A stretch of 64,000 nucleotides of DNA, taken from assembly GCF_000204055.1 (NCBI RefSeq), contig NW_006768767.1:3071352-3135351 (forward strand), given 5' to 3'. Source of the DNA: Melampsora larici-populina 98AG31 (lineage: Eukaryota; Basidiomycota; Pucciniomycetes; Pucciniales; Melampsoraceae). Within the stretch, counting starts at the first letter, position 1; the number at the start of each line of letters is the position of its first letter. Below are positions 45,513-56,535 of the stretch, one piece after another. The notes under the pieces are model-generated. The model was not told the origin of the DNA, did not search any database, and saw only the letters and a program-made list of their open reading frames with translations. The position numbers were made by a program, and so were the translations under genes.

Positions 45513-45520
45513 TATATAAG
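45513..45520 (+). promoter_or_regulatory. Probable TATA element of small secreted protein gene
   Basis: TATATAAG lies 94 bases upstream of the ATG at 45614, a usual distance for a fungal core promoter. Confidence 0.5.
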
Positions 45521-45613
45521 ATATAAGAAGCCCTGAACAAACGAAGAATTCTGATTACAACTTCGATTCTCATTCACCGTATATCACGCTTGAAATTGTG
45601 TTGAACTCTTGAA

Positions 45614-46227
45614 ATGCTCTTCTTTATTCGTAGCCACATTCTCATCGCCTTTAGTCTTTTGACATTGGGTGGATTTGGGTATAGCAAGTTTTGCAACAGA
45701 GCTTTTTTCACAAATACCTACACTGGACTCAGTGGTAAGCCAATTCTCTCCGAAGAATTATGGAAAGGGGTTTTTTAACAGTCTTGGGGTGAAATTCCCA
45801 GCTTGCACGGATACAGACAACACATGGCAATATCCAATTGATGATTGCGATTATAAGGTAACAAGTAAGTAGATAATCAAAGAGGAATCTTTCAAAACTT
45901 TACAATGTTTATGAAGACTACATACTGATTCTAGCTGAATGCAGGCGGGAAGCAACCTAAAGGCACACAATGTGCCAAACCTTTTGAAAAGCTCTCCATA
46001 AACTGTGCCAGTTACTCATTTGATGGGGCCTACAGTGAGCATCAAGCACTTCTTCTTGCGGGTAAAAAAGAGTTTCAATCAATCTTGATTGTTGATAAAT
46101 CAAATCTCTTTTCTTTTTCCATTCTCAAGAATGTAATTTCAAAAACAGTAGAGGGGAGCCTCAAATAGCATCATGTGCCGCCATGCAATACATGCCCCGT
46201 AAGTCCGCCACACTTCCAAGCTTTTGA
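45614..46227 (+). CDS. Small secreted cysteine-containing protein, candidate effector
   Basis: Predicted exons 45614-45678, 45782-45864, 45945-46034 and 46130-46227, in phase, 111 residues. The N-terminus (MLFFIRSHILIAFSLLTLGG) is a good signal peptide. The mature part is small and polar with six cysteines (FPACTDTD, DDCDYK, TQCAK, INCAS, YKCNF, IASCAAM), an even number compatible with disulfides. A canonical GTAAGT at 46199 allows another splice to 46277, which would move the stop to 46311 and add a seventh Cys. No known domain is seen. Size, signal peptide and Cys content are those of fungal effector candidates, but also of ordinary secreted proteins. The exon structure needs transcript support. 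Confidence 0.6.
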
Positions 46228-48463
46228 TTCATATTGAGTTATCCTGATTTGCAATTGATCTCACGTCACTTGTTAGATTGTAAGGAAGGGAGGGGAAGAA
46301 TGATAAGTTGAAATCCTCCCAGATGCAACATGTCAGTTCTCTGGAATGAGGTGCAATTGTGTCCAAACACAGGATCCAATCAGTATTTCCAATCACACAG
46401 CTCACACAGCCCAAGTTCAACAGCTGGATTGTTGAAGTTCACATTCCTTATTCAAAGGATTAAAGTGTGATGGGCTTTTATTCTACAAGTTTTGTTGTAT
46501 TATTCCATTTGAACATCTTTTTTGAGCATTCTGTAAGGAATGCAATATGTATTGTTTTTTCTAAAAACACCTTCTGGAAAATGCCGAGGAATATCCTTTG
46601 GATTCTTGGTTGGTACTGAGATTTAACTCCTGCACACAAGGCCAGAGTTTGTTACAGCTTTAGAGAGTTTAGGGATCATGGACTCACTGTCCAATTACAA
46701 GAGATAGTTTAAGTTCAAATTTATGATCAACGCCCACGCCGCTCCGCCCAGGATAGCGGCAGCAGAGCGGTAGTGGTGCGGATTTTTGGACCCGCTATAT
46801 TGGGCCTCAGCCATAGCGGTTTTGAACCCCTGCTACCACTCGGTCCCACAGCCCAAAACACAGAGCGGTTTTTAGCCACCCTGTATAGCAGAAAACCGCC
46901 CCGCTCAGACCTTCCGTAGCGCCTGGCAGCGCGCCAGGGCATCATAGCGCCATATTAGTCTGATAGCGCCATATAGCGCCTATATGGTTGCAGGGCTCAA
47001 TTCATCATCATACCCTCATACATACAACTCGCCACCTTCCATTCAATCCGATTCAAATCTCTTGGTTACACTTCCGGTTGGATAGGCTGATCTTCAATCA
47101 ATCTATCCATGGAAGTACTGTCTCTTGCAGAAAGGATGAAAAAATCCAAAAAACTATTTGGCCTTGAGCACCGTGCGCATGGTGGACCAGGGCGGATACT
47201 GGCCAATACTGAAAGCCACGTACCGCCTATATGGCTGAACATCTGTACACTACAATATGGAGTCGAAGAAGGGCGAACCTTGATGCCCTATCTGTTTTAC
47301 TGCCCAAAAAATGGGTGTCCCGTTCTTGGAATACCTCGATCCACCCTCGATCCAATCCAATAGCAACCGCCTGGACACCCACTATCTTTGTTTGACCAAC
47401 ACTTTCCAACCATTTGACTATACCAATTCTAAAGCTATGAACAAATTCAACTCTTTAACTCAAATCGCCAAAGATGACACCCCCCATTGGAGAACGGACA
47501 TACCCTACTGCTCCTCAGTGAGCTTTCTTTCAATTTTTATTTTGTCATCAGTCACATTATTGCTTTTTTTTGCTTCAGGGCTTGCTGACACCTCCAATTA
47601 TTTCCCACAGGAACCACAATAACTATTGGCTACCCTCACCTGCAGATAGGATGCTTGCCTCCCCTGCGTGGCATCATGCTAGTGCTCATAATCAGTGAGC
47701 TTTAATCAAAAGATTAATCTGGAATCCTTTTTTCATTTGTTTCCTTCAGGGTTTGCTGAAACCTCCGATCTTTCCCTTTAGTTACAGGTTTGACGTCCAT
47801 TGCTTGTTCCCTGAAGATCAAAACCAAGTTCCAGGTTGGACTATGATCTTTTCTTTTAAGCTTTCAAGAACGTCAACAACCTTATTGTAATATCTCGATA
47901 TAGTTTTGCCTGAATGAGGCCATTGTTCACCAGCAGTAGCATTGGTAGATGCATTCACAGCCCCCAATCACAAGTCACTGGCAGGCCAGTGCATCCCACT
48001 GACCCTAGCAAGTTATGAGCAAGTTATGAGAAAGTTATGAAATGGATATCAAATGGATAACATCCATCAATTGAGAATTTCTTGAGAAGTGGTTGGGATA
48101 CCATCAAAATTGAGATGATGTCATACAGCATCATAAATCTGTACAAACCTGCTCCTGTATTTCCTCACCAAGAATATATAGTTTATTAACCTTTGTGACA
48201 TATATCAACTGAGTTATTGAGGTTTGAAAAAAAAATCACGGACAATTTTGTCCCCTAAAGCCTTCCTATATGGGCAGTATTTCTATATGTAATTGTGGTG
48301 TGTACATGGAGCAGTCAACATTTTGATTGATTCTTTGATTCTGGCAGAATATGGCAAAGTTTATGGCAGAAATTTTTGTAGAATACCATTTACATGTATA
48401 TCAATCAAATTCAGAATGATTTTGGCAATATGTTTGCTCAAAATTTGTCTTGGAGCAGAGAAC
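46228..48463. other. Intergenic with a hAT-like terminus and small duplications
   Basis: 46720-46995 is GC-rich and holds at least six ATAGCG/TAGCGCC words in repeated orientation, ending near TTGCAGGG; it looks like one end of another hAT-type element, with no partner end found. The words TCAGTGAGCTTT and CTTCAGGGNTTGCTGA recur at about 47515-47590 and 47690-47765. Frames at 47109-47363 and 47311-47622 show no known family. Confidence 0.35.
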
Positions 48464-48852
48464 CAACACACAAACCGTCCCGTAGCGAAGTGTACTACGG
48501 TCACGACGGCGGTACGGTGAGGTTTATTCTGTAAACCTCACCGTTGACGTAGTGAAGTCAATACTATTATTAGACCCAACCCGTAACTACGGTGAGGTTG
48601 GGCCGTAGTGGACCGCGCCGTAGCCACCGTAGTAGCCGTAGTCTACGGGCAGCTACGGTCAAAAAAGAGAAAAACAATTTTTTTTATTGTGGAGTAGAAA
48701 TAGGACAAATTCATGTAAAATAGTTGTGGTTACAAAGTAAAAAGTTTATACCAAACATGGAGAGAAAGAATATTAATGATAGTAAAGAAAGAAAAGACAT
48801 TATAATAGAAGGATGTTTAAGAAAGAAAGAAACATAGTATAACTCGTATAAC

Positions 48853-51800
48853 TCAAACCTCCTTATTCTTCTTCTTTCCCTCGCGCAACTCATGATCTAA
48901 GAGGTATGTGACTGCATCTTGAAATTTACCTGCAGGCACTTGCTTATTCTTCAACCACTCTCGGCAAGCGACAGCCTGTGAGACGGTTGAAGGCTTCATT
49001 GAGCCTCGACTTGAGATGGCGATGTCGGCCGCCGAAGAGAACGTGCGCTCCACCGCGCACGAAGTGGCAGGGAGGGCCAGGTAATCCTGAGCCATGGTGG
49101 CCAAGACTGGGAAGTTCTTCTCGTTTGCCTAGATCACCTCACCTTGATATCAGTAAAGAGTAAAGAAAATGACAAAAATAAAAGGGAAAGCAGTACTTAC
49201 TGCCCACCAGTCAAGAGGACTGGTACCTTTGCCAATGGGATGGGCACCCTCCAAATAGCGCTTCAGCTCGAGTTGGTAGTCCAGAGGAGCCTCATTTGCC
49301 GGTGCAGCCGGAAACAAGTTGTCTTCTTCATCTTCACTAACATCCGCTGGGTTCGAAATAACTTCCACTGAAACAGCTCGAGGTTTGGGCATACTGTCAG
49401 AGTAAGCAGAAAACATATACTCCAACGAGCTTTCCGCTTGAACTTCAACGTTGGAGTAAAACTTCTTGATATAATTCAACCGATGTCGTGGGTTGAGAAT
49501 GGTCGCGATCTGGACAACCTGGCTTTTGGCAGCCTCCTCGGCGTAATGTTGGAGGTGCTTGAGCATCTCGGTGATCATGACATCGAGGCTGGGGTATGTG
49601 CTGTCCTTCTTGAGTACCTGCAACTCACTCTGAACCTTGCGATATTCAGAAAGGACTTTGCATCCGGATGCAAAGTCTCCTTCCATCCGTTTCATGGCAC
49701 GCTCGAACACCTGTTTGAAGTGAAGGTCAATCAAAATGGTTCACTGGGACAAAGACCAAAATAACTCACCTCAAGGACATTGTTTACCTCACGCACTGCA
49801 TTCCACTCTTCCTCGGAGATGGTCAATCCTCGGAAGAATCGATTGGTTTTGGAATCGGTGTGTAGCATCCCGTTTATAATCTATAAGAACAGAAGTGTAA
49901 GAGTAACTTCCAAAAGTAGACAGATGTCGAGAGTGTAACTAACCTCATGTCCAGCCGCTGCACGCCTTCGGCTATCGGCCTTGGCATTCCACCGGACACC
50001 CCATCCGTGAATGATACTCTTGAGACCTTGAGCTTTGGCGCGTGTGTTGAACCACTGTCGACGTGATGAACTTGAACAGATCAATGATACGACCTTGTCG
50101 CACTGGAAATTAGAAGATAAATTTAGTTTCTTATACTGTTCAGGTTAAGACAGTAGTGTGATGAGATAATCACCTTCAGTAGAGCCCGTTTAACCAGCTC
50201 GGTCGTGTCGACTGGTTCCTGTGGTGCTGAATCGTCATCTTCACCATCGGGATCGCCATTTGTTGGTGTTAAACCTGCATCATCCTCATCAGATGATGAG
50301 GGTACATCAATGTCATCGTCACCAGTATTGAGGACAATAGTGGGAACTGGGATTGTTGCTCCTGGTCGAGTTGTGGGCTTCACATGACCTACTGAGATGT
50401 TCATCGTCTTGAGGCCATGTTTTACCACAAGTGCGAGCTTATGACAGTAGCAACGGACATGATTCGATGCGGAATCCCAGTAAACGGAATCGTTGGTGTT
50501 CTTGAACATCTTCTCGAGTTCTTCGGCCATAGTATTGTTGTTGGAGCCTGAATCCGTGGTTTGTGCCAATACCTAGAGGAGAGCATTAATGAGAAAGATG
50601 TTATGATTGTTCAGAAAATGCAAAAGTATGGAAAAAGGTGACAAACAAGACATACCTTCTTGTGAAGTCCATGTTTAATCAGAAACTTACCAACTGGTCT
50701 GGCAAGAAGAGCGCCACAGTGGTGCCAAGTTGCCAACTTCAAAGTGAGATGGCTCGTTTGGTACTTCCAGTTTGAATCAATCCAAGTGGCGGTGACCCCA
50801 ATGAAAGCAAGTTGGTTCCCTTTAGTTGTCCATCCGTCATGTACAAGACATATCTTACTTTGGTTATCCTGCAGCGAAACAAATGAAGGGACAAAAGGTA
50901 CAATTAGATACCAGATGATGTCATGAAATCGAAGATGAAACCTATCAAACCTTGATGTTGCTGATTAGCTGCTCATATAAAGAGCTATACAACTCTTTCG
51001 CGGTAGAGGCTGCCCAAGTTGGGCTCCTGATGTTGGCCTTGGGATGGGTGAGATGGAAAGCTGCCCTGAGAGTCGGGTCTTGAAATCAAACCCATGGGAG
51101 GGCATGTCTTAATAGCCAGATGACTAATAAGACATTGAGGATATCAATATCGAACGGTGGTCGGTTGACAAAGCTTTTCATCAATTCAGCCGATGATGAT
51201 TCGGTTGCACTGGTCTTGTTTCGTTCTTGGTATGTAGGAGGAAGACCATGATCTTTCTCCTTCATCGCTTTGCTTCGTCCCAGACATGGAGCCCGATTTT
51301 TGTCGCCGTCTCGATGGCCATATAGGTTGCTGTTCCCATCAATACCCCGAGCACATGTCTCAGGACAAAACCTGCACTCGTATCCGCGTAATACACCGAT
51401 TGGCTGTTATAAAAATGTTGGTGAGTTCAAATCAAACTGAGGTAATTATAAGTATCAAAACAAGCTTACATCTTGTTTGAGCTGGACCGGAATGGGTTTG
51501 TAATACGACAAAAGATGCATAACTCTTTTGGATTGAGCTCGGAAGGCCTTTGCAGGAGGCACCGTGGGGCTTACTTGATCAACATCAATCTCTTTAGGGA
51601 CAGTAAAGTCCTGAGAAAGAACGGAGAACGGAGGAATATGTGAAATTAACAGGAAATAAAACATTGATCTAGGCAAAGGTACTTACAGTTACTGTTGACC
51701 GAGTACCTTTGCCTTTGCCTTTGGCAGCAATCTTTCGAGGCTTTTTGGATTGCTGAGGTTCGACTTGGGATTCGGCAGTTCGCTTCTTAGGTCGAGGGGC

Positions 51801-52073
51801 AAGAGCAGTAGGTCGTGTTGGGGTTTGAGGTTCTCCAGCTCCAGAGTCCATGATTGCATCCTCTTCTGGATCATCCTCTGGGTCTTTGTCGTCACCGCTT
51901 TCGTCTTCTTCATCGGGTGCATATAACGACCTACGAGAGTCGGCCGAAGTTGGGACAAAAGTAGAATCACGGCGAAGAGGGCTAACACGACTAGAGCGAC
52001 AAGAACAAGACTGAGATTGGGAGGCTTGGGAATTTGAACTCTGAGTTTTGGGAGCAGATAATAAAGATGACAT
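48853..52073 (-). pseudogene. hAT transposase gene with one in-frame stop
   Basis: ATG at 52073; predicted exons 52073-51687, 51610-51470, 51403-50951, 50868-50656, 50572-50174, 50102-49944, 49880-49770, 49710-49201 and 49128-48853, all in phase, about 880 residues. N-terminal 130 residues are low-complexity, acidic then basic. A BED-like zinc finger follows (YECRFCPETC ... GHRDG). The central RNase H-like region includes LVHDGWTTKGNQLAFIGVTA and CYCHKLALVVKHGL; the C-terminus has LDYQLELKRYLEGAHP and YLALPATSCAVERTFSSAAD of the dimerisation domain. One TGA (51088-51086) breaks the frame where RFQDPTLRAAF is expected, one T from a CGA codon. Otherwise near-intact, so inactivation looks recent. 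Confidence 0.85.
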
Positions 52074-52282
52074 GGTTCAGCGTCAAACTCAAAGAAGAAT
52101 TATTGAAGGTAAAGGATAAAAGTTAAAAAGAAACTGTGAAGGAAGGGAAACGATGGAGAAAAGTGGGAAGAGAAAAGAAAAATGACAAAAAAGAAACGAA
52201 CGAACCCAAATTAAAACATCCCTTGCTTGTCTTTTGAATCTATCCCTTGCTGTTAAGGATCTTGATCGGGATGAACCATATC

Positions 52283-52330
52283 GGGATTCTGGAACTTGAG
52301 GCTGAAGGGATTCTGGAACTTGAGGCTGAA
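52283..52330. repeat. 24-bp perfect tandem duplication in hAT element
   Basis: The unit GGGATTCTGGAACTTGAGGC plus four bases occurs at 52283-52306 and again at 52307-52330, upstream of the hAT transposase start. Confidence 0.9.
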
Positions 52331-52511
52331 GAAACGGTGGTGATAACTCCAGAAGACGGATACAGCGGTACGGCTACACCCCCTTACTATCCGGGTATTC
52401 CCAGACTACGGTACGGTTTGACCGTAGCGGGCCGGACCGCAGTCTACGGTGTCTAGACCGTACCGCGCCGTACCGTAGGCCGTTTTTCCCCGCGGTCCGG
52501 TTTGTGTGTTG

Positions 52512-54306
52512 CTCCGAGCAACACTAAGAAGAGTAAACCACGTAGTCCAAAACCTGCAAGACGTAAATGCTATGATCTGGCTTTCAAGAGTGAAGTTATT
52601 GCATGGCATAACACTCATGGGCGTAAAATTCAACGAGAGACTGCTCGTCATTTTCAGATCAAGCAGTCCGTAATCAGTCGCTGGCTCCGAGACGAAGAGA
52701 AGATATGCAACAATGCTGCAACAAACGGAGGTGGAATTCGTATTAAACAGCGGTTGGCCAAGTATCCACATCTTGAGGTAGCCCTCTACCACTGGGTCAT
52801 CGAGGCTCGTGAACGAGATCTTCCAGTAAACAACGATATTCTACGCAAAAAAGCTCAGCACTTTTCATCAATCCTAAACATTGAGATGAAGTGCTCTGAT
52901 GGATGGTTGACTAAGTTCAAAAAACGATACAACCTTCAAAAGGTTACACTCCACGGTGAAGCATCTTCCGTCAACCCCGAAGATGTTGAGTCTGCTCGCG
53001 CTGAGCTACTTGAGGAGACGAAGAAGTACCAGCCTTGTGATATCTACAATGGAGATGAGACAGGTCTATGCTATCGGTATGTATCCTTCCAGCTCATTCT
53101 GACTGCTTAAGTTCTAGAAACTCAGCTGATGTTGGTTTCACAAAATTTTCCTTCAGAATGCCACCAAATAAGACCTTAGCCGATAAACAAAAGCCGGGTG
53201 TGAAGGGGGACAAATCAAGGATCTCAGTCCTTGTCTGTACAAATTCTGACGGTAGCAACAAACTTCCAGCACTTTTCATTGGTAGTTCAGCTCAACCAAC
53301 CTCATTCAGGCGCAAAAAGGCACACGATTATGGTCTTCAATACACCCACAACAAGAATGCATGGATGACTGGCACAATCTTTGGTGACTGGCTTCAGAGA
53401 ATTGACACCGATTTCCGCAAACAAGAACACCATATCCTCCTTCTGTTAGACAACTTTTCAGGTCATCGATCAGCTGTCAAAACAATCAACTTGACAAACA
53501 TAAAGGTCCATTTCCTTCCTCCAAACCTCACAAGTGTTCTCCAGCCATGCGACGCTGGCATCATCGCAGCATTCAAAGCCTACTACCGCCGCGACTTCAT
53601 CTCACTCATCATCGGGCGATATGAAGATAATCCAGGGAAGTCGGCAACTGAAATTTATCGGATACCCCTCCTCGAAGCAATGCAGATGGCGAATGTAGCA
53701 TGGAATTCAGTGACATCTGAAACCATTACAAACTGTTGGCGGCATACTGGAATAGTTGCTGAACTAAAAGCAGATGTATCTCACTTGATCCGCCCAAATG
53801 ACCATGGTTTTGAAAACCTCGCCGACGACACCGATCTACAAGAGATCATCGAACAAACTTCGTGTGTTCTTAAGCAGCTTGATCACTGTCCAGGTTTAGA
53901 TGAATGCCGATCCGACCATCGGCTCAGCATTAAAAATCTTTTGAATCCTCAGATTGAAAATCAACTACCCAATCACGAGTTGGTTATGCCAACAGATAAA
54001 GAAATCATTCAAGCTAGTGCATCCGATACACCTGTAGGCGCCGACGATCCCGAGGACGATGATGATCAAAGTGCTCTCACACTCCCGCCGATGCCACTTT
54101 CTCAAGTCTCTGCTGCCATCAACAGTATCATTCACGCGCTGAACCATCAACCATGCGACTTGGATGATCATGGACCCGACTGGAGAAAGCACATCACAGC
54201 CTTACACTCGCTTCGAAATGATGTTAGTACTGCCCGCTTCAAATTTGTGAATCAAAAATGTATCACCGACTTCTTTGCCCCAAGCCTATTCCATGAAGGT
54301 GAATAA
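52512..54306 (+). pseudogene. Pogo/Tigger-type (Tc1/mariner) transposase, 5' truncated
   Basis: Exons 52512-53076 and 53157-54306; splicing the 80-nt intron (GTATGT...TTCAG) joins GLCYR to MPPNKTLA as in family members. N-terminal DNA-binding part: psq/CENP-B-like helix-turn-helix (ARRKCYDLAFKSEVIAW, QSVISRWL) and a second CENP-B domain (GWLTKFKKRYNL). The catalytic triad is DDD: YNGDETGLC, LLLDNFSGH and LQPCDAGIIAAFK. The C-terminus is acidic. There is no ATG in frame until residue ~130, and the reading frame runs upstream into the terminus of the adjacent hAT element, so the start was lost. Without a promoter and start it is probably dead, though the rest is uninterrupted for about 570 residues. 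No terminal repeats of its own were identified. Confidence 0.85.
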
Positions 54307-55039
54307 AACCAGATGTCTTAAATGTTTGTGTCGTTGTCCTAGACATACACTCTTATGCTTTGTATGCCCTCTTATGCTTTGTATGCTTTTTTATTATCTA
54401 TGATGTATCTATGCCAATTACAATAAAAATCGTATGCAATTTTGACTTTGATGAAATAAGCATTAGGGTCAATTTCTTCCCAAATATGCTTTTATGCTTA
54501 CTTCGAAGTGATGCATTGCTCCCTTTAAGCATCAGGTATTCTGCATTTAAAAGGTTGCTTATATCGAGCGGCGACTGTACCATAAAGGCCTGAATTGAAG
54601 TGTAAGCGCGTGCGAGCCGAAGGTCGGACCAGTTCAATTGGGAGTTCGACAGCTGTCAATACAGCTGGCTTGTATACGCAATGAACATCAACAAAGTTTG
54701 AGTCAGACACCGAGTTTTGAACGAGTTTTGGCCTGGCAAGTTAAAATCGGGCATCACACATACATCGAAAAATTGCCGATAGTTCTCACAACGGCTGTAA
54801 TGCAATTTTGTGAAGCGGATGTGATAAATTGTGAAAACCGAGTGATTTGAACTCTGTTGAATATGATAACTTCAGATTTTGAATACTGAAATTGGAATAC
54901 ATATTTGACTTTCAGGAATCGGATCTTAAGTTTAAAAAGTTTCAAAATCTCAGACATAGATATCATTTTTCCATTTCACCCGCCTTCATTTGTTGTTCGA
55001 GGTCTCAAATTCTTCACTTGCCCATCATCGAACTTTACA
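54307..55039. other. Intergenic; promoter of DUF202 gene
   Basis: AT-rich sequence with two TATGCTTTGTATGC repeats just after the pogo stop. The last few hundred bases contain the upstream region of the gene at 55040. Confidence 0.35.
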
Positions 55040-55963
55040 ATGGAGACAGGTCACTCCACCTTGTCGAACCGAATGACCTCAGGAGATCTTCAACAAAAGT
55101 CATCATCTCTATTTGCTTGGTGCGACTTTCGACCGGCTCCTCTGCTGCAAAACACATCCAGTACTGCTAGGTAAGATACCCTAGATGTATCGAATCTACC
55201 TCTCAAACTGGATTGAAAATTTACATCGCGTGTCTTCATTACTTCACTCGACTCCTCGATCCGTTTGTTTGAACATTTTGTTGATACTCAGAGATCATCT
55301 CGCCAATGAAAGAACCTATTTGGCTTGGATGCGAACCTCTCTGGGATTTACTACTGTCGGGATCGGTAAGAAGACGATCTCATTGACTATTGCCTCAGCC
55401 GAATCAATTTGACTGGATCGTCGATTGAGATGAATCTTTCTAGCAATCACCCAAATATTTAAAACCCCTCAACCTGCCCAACCCGGGAGTGAAGCCATCA
55501 CTATTTCTCCACCTGTGCTTAACAATACTCGCGGTCTCACTACGGATCAAATCTTAGAGCAATTAGTACTACAGGTTCAACAACAAGCTCTAGCACTTGA
55601 TAGCTACGCAAGAACCGGAACCAGTAGCGATGATTCTCAGGTCGGCATTGGCATTGGAGTGACCTTTATGTGTATTGGAATACTGTTCTTAGTAGTAGGT
55701 ACGAAATGCGAAGCCAGCAGTGGTTTCGACTTTTCAATTACTCATCATTCTTTCATAGCATACATCTTACACAGCACTCTACTCACCGCTTTCCATATTT
55801 CCAAAAATTAGGTACTCATCGTTATTTTCGAGTTCAGACTGTCTTGCAAACAGGACAATTCCCTCACAGTCGCCGTTCGGTCACATTCTTGTCTTTTTTC
55901 GTTCTCGGTTTACTTACCTCAACAATGGCCTGTATAATACGTTTTCACGGAAATCCCAAATGA
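55040..55963 (+). CDS. DUF202-family membrane protein
   Basis: ATG at 55040; exons 55040-55170, 55292-55365, 55444-55698 and 55812-55963, in phase, 203 residues. The DUF202 signature is split by intron 1: RDHLANERTYLAWMRTSLGF, then TTVGI in the first membrane segment. The second membrane segment is IGIGVTFMCIGILFLVVG, and a third is SFFVLGLLTSTMACII near the C-terminus. A hydrophilic loop of about 60 residues lies between segments one and two. DUF202 domains occur in small bacterial membrane proteins and at the end of fungal vacuolar VTC proteins; stand-alone fungal members have no firmly known role. A copia element begins 45 bases after the stop and may supply or disturb its 3' end. Confidence 0.9.
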
Positions 55964-56007
55964 ATGTGAGGACAAGGAAAAGGCAGCGATGTATACAGAT
56001 CAAATTA

Positions 56008-56275
56008 TGTTACGATGTGATAGTATGGATGTTGTGTGTTACAAGGTTATGACATCATAGTGTTATGCTAATACATGTTTCTCTCTTATAATATGTTTAT
56101 AACCAAATTGTTGTTAGGTATATATATTATAGATTGGTTGTCATGATGGATTGGTTTCTTCTTCACCTTTCCTATTCATTCTAATCTTTCTATTCTAGGT
56201 AAGTTTATCACTACTATGAAATACTACCTTTCCCATTCATTCTAATCTTTCTATTCTAGTCCGTGATCCATCTTA
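56008..56275 (+). repeat. 5' LTR of copia element, last three bases lost
   Basis: Begins TGTTACGATG and ends CCATCTTA, directly followed by the primer site. The 3' LTR continues with TCA, giving the expected TG...CA ends. Confidence 0.92.
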
Positions 56276-56287
56276 GGTTATGAGCCC
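56276..56287 (+). other. Copia primer-binding site (initiator tRNA-Met half)
   Basis: GGTTATGAGCCC, identical to the primer site of the gag-only element at 10296-10307 and complementary to the anticodon stem-loop of initiator tRNA-Met. Confidence 0.85.
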
Positions 56288-56535
56288 ATCTCGTGAAGAT
56301 TATAAGATAATCACACTTTGAATAGTCGGTTTCGAAGACTATCAAATCTCCGATACGTCTAGAAAACCGTTCTAGAAAACCTTGGAAAGGTCCGTCAACA
56401 ATACAGACGATAAAGTTCTAATCGATCGACATAATACAAACTCCGAACTGTACTACTGCATTCATCTTCAAATACATGCAGTGTTATAAGGTTCTTCTCA
56501 TCTTAATCTTATTCGTATTCAATCAATTCTTCTTC

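Larger units (their letters stand above)
48464..52511 (-). mobile_element. hAT transposon with nine-exon transposase gene
   Basis: The ends carry a 14-bp inverted repeat CAACACACAAACCG (48464-48477; inverse at 52498-52511). Both subterminal regions (48480-48660 and 52350-52500) are packed with ACGGTACGG/CCGTAG words in both orientations, the usual transposase-binding pattern of hAT ends. The transposase gene fills the interior on the minus strand. I found no exact 8-bp target duplication, so the outermost bases are uncertain. The right end abuts a truncated pogo-type transposase, with about the first ten bases of that open frame being hAT terminal sequence. Confidence 0.75.

Noticed and set aside
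47109..47622. Two overlapping plus-strand frames that could be exons of one gene
   Set aside because: No plausible in-phase splice joins them and no family is recognised.
48000..54700. Search for terminal inverted repeats and TA duplication of the pogo-type element
   Set aside because: No convincing inverted pair on the two sides of the transposase; the left end seems lost.
56476..56535. Hydrophobic N-terminal extension of the copia polyprotein resembling a signal peptide
   Set aside because: An internal ATG at 56536 gives a normal gag start; the upstream ATG is close to the leader and its hydrophobic run is probably chance.
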